A stretch of DNA of 32,807 nucleotides from Opitutaceae bacterium (GCA_028688225.1 JAQTYQ010000035.1:1-32807), one strand, 5' to 3'; numbered from the stretch's first letter, positions 15,841 through 23,825 are shown. Numbers and translations: made by a program. Notes: generated from the sequence alone by a model not told the origin.

Positions 15841-16424
15841 GAGAACCTCACCGCCAACCGCTTGGAATTCCCGAGGCCGTTCGCCGCCGCCTGCGCCCGC
15901 TTCTCGCGGGCGACGATCCGAAGGCACCGCTGCTCGATTTGAACAAGTGCCGCCATCGGCTCCTTCTTGAGAGAGCGGGTCCCGATGGTGTACTCGACGG
16001 TCGCACCGTTGCCGAGGCGCGCCGAGATCTCGGCACGGACCGCCGCGAGGTCCTGCTCGGCCTGACTGCGCCCGTCGAAGGTGGTGGCCACGGCGAGGGC
16101 CGCGAGGTTGGGCAGCACCTTGAGCGTGCCGAAGCCGGCCGTCACCCGGTTGCCGCCCTTCGTTGCGTAGGCCTGCCACGTCCAGACGAGCGGCGCGCCG
16201 CCAGTATTGAGCCCCGCAGTCTGGGCGCCGGTCAGCGCCAGCACCCAGCCGGTGCCCTGACCTGTTGCCGCGACGTCAAACCCGCCCGAGGTCTGAGGCC
16301 CCCGAAAGCTGAACGCCATCGCCCACCCGCCCGAGCTGGTGAGCAGGGAGCCGGAGGGGTCGGAGAATGCGCTCTCCACCCAGCTGGCCGAGTCGCCCGC
16401 CGTGATGATGGTCGGAATTTTCAT
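15837..16424 (-). CDS. Hypothetical protein in the gpW (head-tail joining) position
   Basis: A 195-aa protein between large terminase and portal, where lambda has gpW. The first ~110 residues form a beta-rich domain (WTWQAYATKGGNRVTAGFG); the second part is helical and basic (ARLGNGATVEYTIGTRSLKK, CLRIVAREKRAQAAANG), ending in a short strand. Such fused proteins occur at this site in related phages, but I cannot assign a function. Start ATG at 16424 with AAGGA upstream; stop overlaps the portal ATG. Confidence 0.6.
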   Translation of the reverse strand: MKIPTIITAGDSASWVESAFSDPSGSLLTSSGGWAMAFSFRGPQTSGGFDVAATGQGTGWVLALTGAQTAGLNTGGAPLVWTWQAYATKGGNRVTAGFGTLKVLPNLAALAVATTFDGRSQAEQDLAAVRAEISARLGNGATVEYTIGTRSLKKEPMAALVQIEQRCLRIVAREKRAQAAANGLGNSKRLAVRFS

Positions 16425-16430
16425 GAGTCC

Positions 16431-17754
16431 TTACCAGTTGCTTGCGAATCCACCGCCACCGCGCCGCGCCGCCGGCTTGGCCTTGCGCTTCTGCACGACA
16501 GGCCGGCGTGCCGGCGCGACCGGCGGTGGATCTTCCGACGTTAAAAAACCCGCTTCGTCTTGCGACTCGGCGGGCTCGGCTTGCTGCACTACGACCGGGG
16601 CCGGGACTGCTACCGGAGGCGGGTCAGCCTTCGGTGCCGGCGGCGCGGGCGGCGCCTCGTCCTGATCGTCCTCGTCATCGTCCGATGGCGGTGGAGGATC
16701 ATCCGGCTCGGCAATCAGGCTGCGCTGCCGGAGACGGGCCTCGATAGCGTCCCAGTGCGCGGGTTGCATCAAGTTGGTTTTGAGACGGCGCGCGGCGTGC
16801 AGGGCATACACCTCGCAGTCGAGCGCCTCGTTTCTGACCCCGGCTTTCTTCTGCCAGGTCTTGCGGTTGCGGGTCCGGCTCGGGGCCTTCACCTCGGACG
16901 TGAGCTGCTCCCAGTAGTCAGCCCGCACCCCGGCGTACCAATGCAGGCACCCCGGCCCTGACTGGATGATCTTCAGGCGGGTGTCGAGGATCAGGTCCTT
17001 TGCCCGCGCGGTGCCGACGATGTACGTCTCCAGCCCCTTCTTCGCCATCTTCCCGGCCTTACCCGGATCGACCTTGCGCGGCGTCGCGAAGATCTCGCGC
17101 TTATCGTCGGTCTGCTCCGAGGCGCCCTTGATCGCCATGAAGCGGTGCGCCTTCCGGCGGCGAACATAGGCGTGAACGATCTCGGTCCGATTGCCGTCCG
17201 AGCCATCGATGGACACCGCCGAGATCCGCAGAGTGGACCCCGAGGCGTGGCGGAAGTCGCGCATCAGCAGCGCGTCGAGATCCAGCCAAGCGCCGGCACC
17301 CGGATCGAGCGTCGAGCCGAAGATCTCGCCCCAGAACACGAGCCAGGACTCCTCCCCTCGACCCCACGCGCGGATCACTACGGCAAGGCGGTCGTGCTGC
17401 ACGTCCACACCAGACGTGAGCAGGAGCCCGCCCGCCGGCACCTCCAGTTCGCCGTACCCTTCGGCCCGCAGCTTGAGTTCATCCCCTTCCGGCACGTCGG
17501 ACTTGTAGGCATACGGCAAGCCCTCGGTGTTATTCCGGAAGCTGCGCATCTTCGTATCGTCGCCGAGCGCCATCGCATGAACGGCGGTCAGGAACTTCTT
17601 GAGCAGCTCGGACAGGACCGACCCGGGGAACGGGCTGTAAAGCTCATTGATGTAGAAGCCGGCGGCCCCGGTGAAGGGCGCCGTGGCCTGCCAGTGGGCC
17701 TTACGCACCGCGCGGTTCTTCTCGGCATCTGTCCAGAGCGCCCCGCAGTGCGGG
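16431..17754 (-). CDS. Large terminase (GpA family), C-terminal two thirds, separated by inversion
   Basis: These 441 codons are the nuclease half and C-terminus of a GpA-type large terminase, the motor and nuclease that cuts and packages phage DNA. Landmarks: CPHCGALWTDAEKNRAV at the start, AGFYINELYSPFPGS, LLLTSGVDVQHDRLAV, and an acidic/Pro-rich tail. An ATG at 17708 could start a fragment, but the family sequence continues upstream to 17754 and then stops being terminase. The missing N-terminus lies on the opposite strand at 18066-18871. Joined, the two give 709 aa in one frame, a normal GpA length. Confidence 0.88.
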
Positions 17755-18193
17755 CAAGCACCTGCGCTCGGTGGCTGCTGGCCACACGTCCTCGGACGGT
17801 GTCGATCTCACCTACGAGCGCGCCATGACCGAGCGCGTGGATCGCGAACTCAAGCTGCTGACCCTCGCCGAGAAGCGGGGGCAGGTGGTGAATCTGGAGC
17901 AGCTGGAGCCGGAGCTATCCCGAATGATCGGGGCGTTCCGGACCGCGCTGCTGTCTCGTGACGACAAGCTGAAGGCCGAGGTCGATGCCCTCTACGGTAT
18001 CGAGCTGGACCTCTCCATCCTCAATGACCACACACGTTCCGCCCTCCGTCAGCTCGCTCGATACGATGCCGAGCGTGGTGGCTTTGCTCCGTCGCCTGAC
18101 GGACCAGCTGGCGCCGCCCGTGCAGATGGGCACGACGGCGTGGTCACGGGAGCGGCGCAAGTTGTCGGCGAAGGGGAGCGCGCTACCGGGTGA
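17755..18193 (+). pseudogene. Small terminase, C-terminal part (inverted)
   Basis: The frame reads KHLRSVAAGHTSSDGV then helical sequence (AMTERVDRELKLLTLAEKRGQ) typical of the second half of Nu1-like small terminase subunits, which bind cos DNA and regulate the large subunit. It has no proper start; an in-frame GTG occurs at 17771. The N-terminal DNA-binding part is on the other strand at 18872-18996. Joined, the gene has 188 codons including stop. It overlaps the large terminase start, as it would in the unbroken operon. Confidence 0.8.
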
Positions 18194-18871
18194 CTACAAC
18201 CCGGACTTGACGCCGTGGATCGCCGGCATTCATGAGGCGCTCGATGATCCTGCCGTGATCGAGTTGGTGTGCGCGAAGTCTGCGCAGGTCGCGTGGACGG
18301 ATGGCGTCTTGCTCAACTACATCGGCCGCCGGATCGACGTCGATCCGTGCCCGATGATCATCATGTTCTCGAAGGAGAAGTCGGCGCAGGAGTTCAACTC
18401 GGAGAAGTTCGAGCCGATGGTCGAGGCCACCACGGCGCTGCACGACAAGCTCCCGCTAAAGAAGCAGTCCCGGTGGGAGTTCAAGGATTTCCCCGGTGGC
18501 TTCCTGAAGCTCGTCGGGTCCAACTCCCCGGCGTCGGTCAAATCGACGCCGGCCCCAGTCGTGGGGGTCGAGGAGCCGGACGACTGTAACGAGAACGTCA
18601 GGGAGCAGGGCGACACGATCACGCTGCTGAAGGAGCGCACAAAGACTTTCCCGCGCCGGAAGATCATTTTCGGCGGGACCCCGACAATCGACGGTGTCAG
18701 CCGGATCTGGGCGTCCTATCTCGCGAGTGACCAGCGGAAGTTCTGGGTGCCGTGTCCGCATTGCGGCGAACATCAGGTGCTGATGTGGGAGAACGTCCGG
18801 TGGACGAACCACTCAGGCCCGGCGCACGAGGTGTTCGGGCAGGTAGATTTCGGCTCCGCCCGCTACGGGTG
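17755..18871. other. 1,117-bp inversion breaking both terminase genes
   Basis: Restoring this segment's orientation joins IRLAYL to KHLRSVAAG in the small subunit and SARYG to CPHCGALW in the large subunit. Both reading frames then close exactly: 125+439=564 nt and 806+1324=2130 nt, both multiples of three. The segment begins with CA and ends with TG, so breakpoints are ambiguous by two bases; no longer inverted repeat was seen. Confidence 0.85.
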
Positions 18872-18872
18872 A
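18066..18872 (+). CDS. Large terminase (GpA family), N-terminal third, inverted
   Basis: This encodes 268 aa of the ATPase half. It has the GpA start pattern (WSRERRKLSAKG, LTPWIAGIHEALDDP), the nucleotide-binding region AKSAQVAWTDG, the acidic box VVGVEEPDD, and RRKIIFGGTPTIDGVSRIW. It ends with a first zinc knuckle (CPHCGEHQVL) followed by DFGSARYG and a TGA created at the inversion breakpoint. The matching second knuckle (CPHC) is completed only when the segment is turned back. ATG 18066 is preferred because family proteins start close to here; ATGs at 17985 and 18024 are alternatives. Confidence 0.85.
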   Translation: MPSVVALLRRLTDQLAPPVQMGTTAWSRERRKLSAKGSALPGDYNPDLTPWIAGIHEALDDPAVIELVCAKSAQVAWTDGVLLNYIGRRIDVDPCPMIIMFSKEKSAQEFNSEKFEPMVEATTALHDKLPLKKQSRWEFKDFPGGFLKLVGSNSPASVKSTPAPVVGVEEPDDCNENVREQGDTITLLKERTKTFPRRKIIFGGTPTIDGVSRIWASYLASDQRKFWVPCPHCGEHQVLMWENVRWTNHSGPAHEVFGQVDFGSARYG

Positions 18873-18996
18873 GGTACGCGAGCCGGATCTCGTCCATGCT
18901 CGCCGCCTTCCAATCGAGCCCGAGCACGCCGAGGTGCCGGCTTACCGCCCCTTGATCCATACCCAGGTGCGCCGCGATCTCCTGCTGAGTTGGCAT
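18872..18996 (-). pseudogene. Small terminase, N-terminal DNA-binding part
   Basis: It starts at ATG 18996 with a strong Shine-Dalgarno (AGGAGG). The protein MPTQQEIAAHLGMDQGAVSR, then HLGVLGLDW and MDEIRLAYL, is the winged helix-turn-helix of Nu1-like small terminases. Terminase sequence ends at the breakpoint; the frame then runs on into antisense large-terminase DNA. The other half is at 17755-18193 on the plus strand. Confidence 0.82.
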
Positions 18997-19126
18997 TCCG
19001 CCTCCTGCCTGCCTATGTTTATGACCCCCCTAGCACACAGAAACCTAGCCAGAATCGGCGGTCTTCGCGCCCGCTGTGGTTAGGGATCAGGAGGGACCCG
19101 GGAATTTTTGGAGGGCGTGACCGAGG
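18997..19126. other. Intergenic region before small terminase; candidate cos
   Basis: About 130 bp without a supported gene between the gpZ-like gene and the small terminase start. In lambdoid phages cos lies just upstream of the small terminase gene. The stretch contains CCTAG twice and GC-rich runs (GGGACCCGGGAA), but I could not identify a clear cohesive-end or R-site pattern, so this is a positional suggestion only. Confidence 0.3.
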
Positions 19127-19723
19127 TCAGCGCCGCCGCCCGAGCTTCGCAAGGAACGCGAACTCTCGATCAAGGATCGCGGGGAAGGCCTGATCCACGA
19201 ACCGCTCGAAGGCGTCGGCCACCTCCTTGTTCGCCATGCCGTCAGGGACAGCCGGGCCGAACAGCTCACGGATGCCGAGGGAGTGCCAGCTCGGCTTACC
19301 CCGCGTCGTCATCTTCTTGTGCCGCGCGTTCTCTTCCCGAACGAACACGCCCCGGTGACCGCTCGGCATCGTGACAATGAACGCGCCGGGGATCAGCTTC
19401 CGACCGTTCAACACGGAAACACTCACGCCCTTGGAGGTCTGCCGGGCGCTGTACTCAATCAACGGGATCGGACGCCCCCGGGCAATGACCGCGGCCCGAA
19501 GGTTGGCAAGGGTCGCGCGCTTCACCTCGATGCCCTTCTTGATCGCGCTGATTTTCAGCTTATAGCCGACGTCCCGGATCTGACGGGCCGAGGCCACTTT
19601 CGCCTGATCGGCCACCTCATTGAGCGCCCGCATCGTGGCCCGGTCCCGCATCGCGCGGGCTGCGTCGGCAAACTGGCTGGCCACCTCGCCCGCATTGGTT
19701 CGCACACCTACCTGATGCAGCAT
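19127..19723 (-). CDS. Minor tail protein Z-like (GPZ family)
   Basis: A 198-aa basic protein. The N-terminus (FADAARAMRDRATMRALNEVADQAKVASARQIRD) and centre (RGRPIPLIEYSARQTSKGVSV; GHRGVFVRE) fit the lambda gpZ / prophage minor tail protein Z family, which works at the head-proximal end of the tail. In lambda, Z lies among the tail genes; here it precedes the terminase and is the first late gene after tR'. The ATG at 19723 was chosen over 19780 because the conserved text starts there and the longer version would run through the terminator. Confidence 0.75.
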   Translation of the reverse strand: MLHQVGVRTNAGEVASQFADAARAMRDRATMRALNEVADQAKVASARQIRDVGYKLKISAIKKGIEVKRATLANLRAAVIARGRPIPLIEYSARQTSKGVSVSVLNGRKLIPGAFIVTMPSGHRGVFVREENARHKKMTTRGKPSWHSLGIRELFGPAVPDGMANKEVADAFERFVDQAFPAILDREFAFLAKLGRRR

Positions 19724-19734
19724 TCCCGACCCCC

Positions 19735-19771
19735 AAAAGCAAAAGGCCCGACAGCGGGAACTGAAGGGCCT
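19735..19771 (-). terminator. tR'-like terminator just after the late promoter
   Basis: On the minus strand: AGGCCC, an inner CAG/CTG pairing, GGGCCT, then TTTTGCTTTT. It begins about 20 bases after the expected start of the late transcript and lies before the first late gene, the layout on which Q-type antiterminators act. Confidence 0.75.
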
Positions 19772-19798
19772 GTGACGCATGAAACCTAATTTGCCCGA

Positions 19799-19827
19799 AT
19801 CATGCCGAAAGTGACCGGATCGGTCAA
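19799..19827 (-). promoter_or_regulatory. Candidate late promoter (pR'-like)
   Basis: On the minus strand: TTGACC (19827-19822), 17-bp spacer, CATGAT (19804-19799). The -35 box contains the stop codon of the Q-like gene. The spacer includes ACTTTCGG, eight bases shared with the immunity-region operator motif; that could be chance. Confidence 0.65.
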
Positions 19828-20192
19828 CAGCCGGCCGCTATGTCGTTCATGTGCCCCATCAGCCGATTGCCGGCCGCGGTAAGCCGCTCGGGGACGCGCT
19901 GCCGGTGCCACCCGAGCCGCGTGGCGATCTCCTTCGTGCTCCCCCGGACGACATACACCTCGCGGATCAGATCTTGGTCGGCCTCGTTCAGCCTCGCCAC
20001 CGCCTGATGCGTGAATTCGCAATCATCGGACGCCGCACCAATCCCGAGCGGCGGTTTCGACCCATAAGGGCTAACCCCGGCCGGCGCATCCTTGAACATC
20101 GCCGAGACGCTCGGCCAGCCCACACCACCATCGCGGCCCCGCACAACCCACTTGCCCCAAGCCATCAACATCGTATTGACCCACGGAATCAC
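19824..20192 (-). CDS. Q-like late antitermination protein
   Basis: A 122-aa protein with the pattern of phage antitermination Q proteins: MAWGKWVVRGRDGGVGWPSVS, PPLGIGAAS, then LNEADQDLIREVYVVRG followed by a helix-turn-helix-like TKEIATRLGWHRQRVPERL. It would let RNA polymerase pass the terminator at 19735-19771 and transcribe the late operon. The GTG at 20192 is chosen: it overlaps the upstream stop (GTGA) and has AGGGGA upstream. Confidence 0.82.
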   Translation of the reverse strand: MIPWVNTMLMAWGKWVVRGRDGGVGWPSVSAMFKDAPAGVSPYGSKPPLGIGAASDDCEFTHQAVARLNEADQDLIREVYVVRGSTKEIATRLGWHRQRVPERLTAAGNRLMGHMNDIAAGC

Positions 20193-20443
20193 AGCACTCC
20201 CCTTTCCACTTTTATCGCCAGCTCTCGCCAAGTTTTGCACCACGCCCCGATCCGCTCACTACGCGGCCGCGGGTCAATGGCTGAATCTGCACCAATCTCG
20301 TTTTGCATATCCCGAGCAATCACGCCCCGCCACTCCTCCACCTCTTTCCGGGTGTGCCAGCCTTCGCGCACCCACTTATCCGTGACCAGATCGAAATCCC
20401 GGCCCGCCTGATTGATCGCGTCGCGCCATTCAATGGGCACCAT
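20189..20443 (-). CDS. Hypothetical early protein (84 aa)
   Basis: An 84-aa Trp- and charge-rich protein (MVPIEWRDAINQAGRDFDLV; WRGVIARDMQNEIG). No family recognised. It sits between the 105-aa protein gene and Q, with the Q start overlapping its stop. The ATG at 20443 follows the preceding gene by eight bases. Confidence 0.65.
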   Translation of the reverse strand: MVPIEWRDAINQAGRDFDLVTDKWVREGWHTRKEVEEWRGVIARDMQNEIGADSAIDPRPRSERIGAWCKTWRELAIKVERGVL

Positions 20444-20451
20444 GAACCGGC

Positions 20452-20769
20452 TCAAAACTCCACCTCCACCTCGATACCCGCAACAGAACGGGCCTGCAGT
20501 TGCCGGATGGTCGGGCGATAGTTCGGTGCAGACGTCTGCACACTGCCGCCCCCGTAGCCATTGGCTCGCCGCCACCTATCCAGCCGAACCAGCCCCGCGC
20601 CGATTCCCTCACCCGCCACAAGCAGACCCTGCGCTATCAGCCAGGCACGCGCCTCGACGGTTTTCGCCGCCGCAGCAGCATCGCAACGTGCCCGCGACAA
20701 CTCACGCGCCTGCAGCCGGAGACGCTCCCGCTCCTCGGCGGTGATCGACGGCCCCCGACGCTTGCTCAC
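20452..20769 (-). CDS. Hypothetical basic protein (105 aa), NinB/Nin-region position
   Basis: A 105-aa basic protein beginning SKRRGPSITAEERERLRLQA, mostly helical. No family recognised. The GTG at 20769 overlaps the stop of the replication gene (GTGA), so it is translationally coupled. The dispersed palindrome lies in codons for SVQTSA in a loop-like stretch. Confidence 0.65.
   Translation of the reverse strand: MSKRRGPSITAEERERLRLQARELSRARCDAAAAAKTVEARAWLIAQGLLVAGEGIGAGLVRLDRWRRANGYGGGSVQTSAPNYRPTIRQLQARSVAGIEVEVEF
20526..20541. repeat. Dispersed 16-bp palindrome, copy 4 (perfect)
   Basis: GTGCAGACGTCTGCAC, perfect, inside the 105-aa basic protein gene. Confidence 0.95.
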
Positions 20770-22028
20770 CGCGCCCCCCAAACGTCATCAGCGGTCCCGA
20801 ATGACTGCTCGGCGGCAGACAGCACGCGCGCCCGGAATGCCTCCGGAGACTCGCCGGGCCTAGATCTCGGAATGCCCAACTGCTTGGCCATCGCCTCAAG
20901 GTCGGCCATTGCATCAAACCTCTTTCGGCTCGCCCCCGACACGGCCTCCCGTGCGACCTGGGCGGCGCGCCGGGCTTCCGACCTCGCGGTTTGAATGATG
21001 GAGGCGACGTAACCGACGTTAAGCCGCTGCTGCGACCCCGCTTTAACTCGCTCGGCCAGCGCCCGTTCGATGGCGAGATCCAGTTCGAGCGCCGTCACGC
21101 CCATGGCCACCCAGCCCTGAAGCACGTCCGGCTTCGTCGGGACGCGCACCGCTCGCCGATTCAGCACCTCGATCAGCGTACCAATCCCGGGAGTCGAGGC
21201 GGACAACGCGCTCGGCGGTGCCGACTCGTTCTCTGCCAAACCACCGGGGCGTTCGCCGGCACCCGCGCCGGCCGAAGTGCCAAGCGGGTGAGCGGGACTG
21301 CCTGCCTCTGAGGGCGCAGCCCGATCTCGATCTGGGTTTGTGTGGGTTTTGCCGGGCTGCGAAAGCTGCCCGGCATGAGAGGGCGCAGCCCGATCTCGAT
21401 AGACGCCTTCCTCGTAATCGCCGGTCCGCCCTAGCGGACAGGCTTGTGAGGGCGTAGCCCGATCTCGATTCAAGCCCCCCGCGTTTTCGCCGAAGCCGAC
21501 GTCTACTCCGGTTAAGTCTGTTGACGACGGCTGGGGAGGGTATAAACCCTGATCTCCGATGTTTGTCGGGTTCGGGGCTTCGTGCCACTTTTCGGGGCTG
21601 TCGGGTTCGACCTCAAACACCCCCGCAAACCCTTGCAGATGCTGGATTTCTGCCCTGTCGGGTATTGTGGAAAAACCCCTGCCGGGTTCTTGTCGGGTTT
21701 GATTTGGGCGCGCGTTTCCTGCTGTGGCCATGGGGCACAAAAAAACGAGCACCTGCGCCGCCTTCTTGCGCAACAGCCCGGCCCGCTCCAGCGCCTCGGT
21801 CGCGCGCCGAAGGGCCGACACCGTGGCCTTCTCGATCTGCCACCCGGCCCCCTTCGGGGTCAGCGTCTCGGTCCATTCAACGAGCGCCTGCCAGCTCAAT
21901 CCCGACTTCAGGCCCACGAGGCACGTCGCAAGATCCATCCGCGACCGAAGCCGCAGATAGGCCTTCACGGCAAGCCCGGAGCATGTCGAGAGCGCGAGCA
22001 GCTCGGCGTCGTTGAGATAGATTCCCAT
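20766..22028 (-). CDS. Replication initiator-like protein (lambda O-like layout)
   Basis: A 420-aa protein. Residues 1-110 form a helical domain with a winged-helix look (AELLALSTCSGLAVKAYLRL; TVSALRRATEALERAGLLRK), as in phage replication proteins. Residues ~110-280 are low-complexity and contain three RDRA(T/A)PS repeats. The C-terminal ~140 residues are helical and charged (GWVAMGVTALELDLAIERAL), probably for partner binding. DNA repeats in the middle (21308-21469 and 21564-21699) suggest an intragenic origin, as in lambda O. No helicase or helicase loader gene is recognised nearby. Confidence 0.65.
   Translation of the reverse strand: MGIYLNDAELLALSTCSGLAVKAYLRLRSRMDLATCLVGLKSGLSWQALVEWTETLTPKGAGWQIEKATVSALRRATEALERAGLLRKKAAQVLVFLCPMATAGNARPNQTRQEPGRGFSTIPDRAEIQHLQGFAGVFEVEPDSPEKWHEAPNPTNIGDQGLYPPQPSSTDLTGVDVGFGENAGGLNRDRATPSQACPLGRTGDYEEGVYRDRAAPSHAGQLSQPGKTHTNPDRDRAAPSEAGSPAHPLGTSAGAGAGERPGGLAENESAPPSALSASTPGIGTLIEVLNRRAVRVPTKPDVLQGWVAMGVTALELDLAIERALAERVKAGSQQRLNVGYVASIIQTARSEARRAAQVAREAVSGASRKRFDAMADLEAMAKQLGIPRSRPGESPEAFRARVLSAAEQSFGTADDVWGAR
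21308..21469. repeat. Three 22-bp direct repeats (iteron-like)
   Basis: Three copies of a 22-bp unit, built as GAGGGCGCAGCCC then GATCTCGAT, at 21308-21329, 21379-21400 and 21448-21469. The third has one change (C to T). Starts are 71 and 69 bp apart; the sequence between copies differs. They lie in the middle of the replication initiator gene and encode its RDRAxPS repeats. Confidence 0.85.
21564..21699. repeat. Four short TGTCGGGTT repeats in the replication gene
   Basis: TGTCGGGTT at 21564-21572, 21599-21607 and 21691-21699, and TGTCGGGTA at 21656-21664. Starts are 35, 57 and 35 bp apart. Possible second set of initiator-binding sites in the proposed origin. Confidence 0.6.
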
Positions 22029-22034
22029 AACCGA

Positions 22035-22508
22035 CTACCGCCGCACCTCGACCGCCAACTTCCACGCGCAGTCCCCGTCCGGGTCCTGCGCGATGCCGAC
22101 GTCGTCGATCTTGAGGACGAGACGAGCCGCCCCCCTCGGCATGCTCGCGGCAGGCCTCCAAACCACCCCACCGCCCTTAATGGCATCGCGGGAGGCGTAG
22201 AGGAAGCCACCACCCAGCCGAGGCGCCCACTGCTCCCGCGCCCACAGAAGGTCACCACCGCGCCCCCAAGGGCAGCGCAGGTGCGGGAGACTCCCCTCCC
22301 GGAACGCAACATCAAGCAGCTCGGCGTCAGAGCGCCCGGGAGCATACCCGAGGCGAAGCGACTCGGCGACAAGGGCCTCCCGTTGCACCCGCTCGACCCT
22401 CGGCTGCGGACGCATCGGGAGGAGAAGCTCCCCCCGAGTCACACCCAGCAACGCCCGGACCTTGCCCGGCACCAACTCGATAGGGCGACCGATCTCGTCG
22501 CGCATCAT
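22035..22508 (-). CDS. ASCH-like phage protein
   Basis: A 157-aa protein resembling phage proteins with an ASCH-type fold: VRALLGVTRGELLLPMRPQP near the start, CPWGRGGDLLWAREQWAP, and VVWRPAASMPRGAARLVLKI (the usual family text is like CPYGxPGDxLWVRExW ... MPRWASRI). ASCH domains probably bind RNA or modified bases; the role here is not known. The ATG at 22508 overlaps the upstream stop. Confidence 0.65.
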   Translation of the reverse strand: MMRDEIGRPIELVPGKVRALLGVTRGELLLPMRPQPRVERVQREALVAESLRLGYAPGRSDAELLDVAFREGSLPHLRCPWGRGGDLLWAREQWAPRLGGGFLYASRDAIKGGGVVWRPAASMPRGAARLVLKIDDVGIAQDPDGDCAWKLAVEVRR

Positions 22509-23110
22509 CCGGCCCTCTTGGCCAGCTCGTTGAGGGACAGCCTCACACCCTGCAACTCGGCCGCGACCGACTCCATCAGCGCCTCGGTCTGACGCTCAAA
22601 CTTCGCCAGAACCGCCACCACGTCCTTCTTCACGGCCGCATTGCCCGAGCGGATCTCCCCCACGACGGTGGAGCAGAGCTGCGCCACTTCTCGCAAGGTC
22701 TGGCCGTTGGCCCCCTGCTGTCGGAACAACCCTTGCGCCGCCTCCTGCAGCTTGTCGAGCCGGCCATCCATGTCATCAAGGGCGCCGGAAAGATTGCGAT
22801 CAAGCGCACGCTGGAGAGACACATCCGCCGAGGCCGTCATAACCTCCCGGATCACGTCGGCCAGCACCTCGATATCCACACCAATCATCCGGCGGCGGTA
22901 GGCGATCAGAATCGCCTCGCGCTGCTCGAACACGGAGCGGTCAGCCCACAGGGGATTACTGTCCGCGTCATGCCCGACTGGCGCCACCCCGCAATGCACG
23001 AGCAGTGCGCCGAGCTGCTCGACAGGGAAACCGTCGTCCAGCTCCAACAACCTCCGCACACCCTCGGCGCCGATCAACGCCGGCAGCGGCCGGACCTTTG
23101 AGTTACTCAC
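22505..23110 (-). CDS. Hypothetical early protein with coiled coil (201 aa)
   Basis: A 201-aa protein. The first half is globular (LPALIGAEGVRRLLELDDGF; NPLWADRSVFEQREAILIAY); the second half is long amphipathic helix, probably coiled coil (DDMDGRLDKLQEAAQGLFRQ to ELAKRAG). No family recognised. A GTG at 23110 is chosen because GGGAGG stands before it; an ATG at 23137 is possible. Confidence 0.6.
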   Translation of the reverse strand: MSNSKVRPLPALIGAEGVRRLLELDDGFPVEQLGALLVHCGVAPVGHDADSNPLWADRSVFEQREAILIAYRRRMIGVDIEVLADVIREVMTASADVSLQRALDRNLSGALDDMDGRLDKLQEAAQGLFRQQGANGQTLREVAQLCSTVVGEIRSGNAAVKKDVVAVLAKFERQTEALMESVAAELQGVRLSLNELAKRAG

Positions 23111-23303
23111 ACCAAACCTCCCGATATACATAGCCACCCGAACACGCAGGAAGCCCCCAGGCCACCGCGCGGGCGCGCATCACTTCACAAGCCGGCGCCG
23201 GTTTCAAAAAATCGCAGCCCTGACAAGGGCCGCGGTCGGACGCCGGCAACAGATCAACAGGCACCGCCGCCACGCGGACAGTGACCGCTTCCACGTCAAG
23301 CAT
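23103..23303 (-). CDS. Small cysteine-containing protein (66 aa)
   Basis: A 66-aa protein with CQGCDFLKPAPACEVMRARA then LPACSGGYVYRE: four cysteines that could bind a zinc ion. No family recognised. The ATG at 23303 overlaps the end of the CII-like gene, and its stop overlaps the next start. Confidence 0.6.
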   Translation of the reverse strand: MLDVEAVTVRVAAVPVDLLPASDRGPCQGCDFLKPAPACEVMRARAVAWGLPACSGGYVYREVWCE

Positions 23304-23796
23304 CGCCAGCCACTTCACCCGGCGCCTGCACCTGCGTCCCAATCTCATGAACAAAGGACAGGACCGACCGCACCAGTCGATTGCCTGCCACCTTGAGCGC
23401 GGAAAACTCATCGGAATCGATGAGGCCGTCGCGCCGCGCCTCAGTGAACTCCTGAGCCAGCTCCCCGAAGCGCCGCATCATGTCGAGCTGCGCCGCCATC
23501 AAGTCCTCGACACCCGCCCGACCCTCGGGCAGCGGCACGAACACCCCGCCATGGACCGAGCACTTCGCCTCGATGTAGGCCTGCCCGCCGGTCTTTCCAC
23601 GGATAGCCCAGGCCAATGCATCGGCCTCGCGGTCTGTGATCTCGTACTGCGGCATGGAGTCCGCGAACTTGTTATGGAGGACGCCCGGAGAGCGCCCGAT
23701 CAGCGCCGCAAGCGCAGCAATCCCGCCCGGGTATGCCTTCGCGTCCCCATGGAGGGCGAGAACGGCGTCCGTTTTCTCAGAAGTTGTATGACTCAT
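23296..23796 (-). CDS. CII-like phage regulatory protein (CP76 family)
   Basis: A 166-aa protein similar to the Phage_CP76 / phage regulatory CII family: GGIAALAALIGRSPGVLHNKF near the start acts as the DNA-binding part, followed by a long helical C-terminus. It stands directly after cro in the leftward operon, as cII does in lambda. AGGGGA precedes the ATG at 23796. It probably controls the lysis-lysogeny decision; target promoters are not identified. Confidence 0.75.
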   Translation of the reverse strand: MSHTTSEKTDAVLALHGDAKAYPGGIAALAALIGRSPGVLHNKFADSMPQYEITDREADALAWAIRGKTGGQAYIEAKCSVHGGVFVPLPEGRAGVEDLMAAQLDMMRRFGELAQEFTEARRDGLIDSDEFSALKVAGNRLVRSVLSFVHEIGTQVQAPGEVAGDA

Positions 23797-23825
23797 GAAT
23801 ATTTCCCCTCAGTGCACTTAAAGGA

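Noticed and set aside
15841..16179. Longer start for the portal gene
   Set aside because: The extension is low-complexity Arg/Gly sequence overlapping the gpW-position gene; ATG 15840 has a ribosome site and the coupled ATGA overlap.
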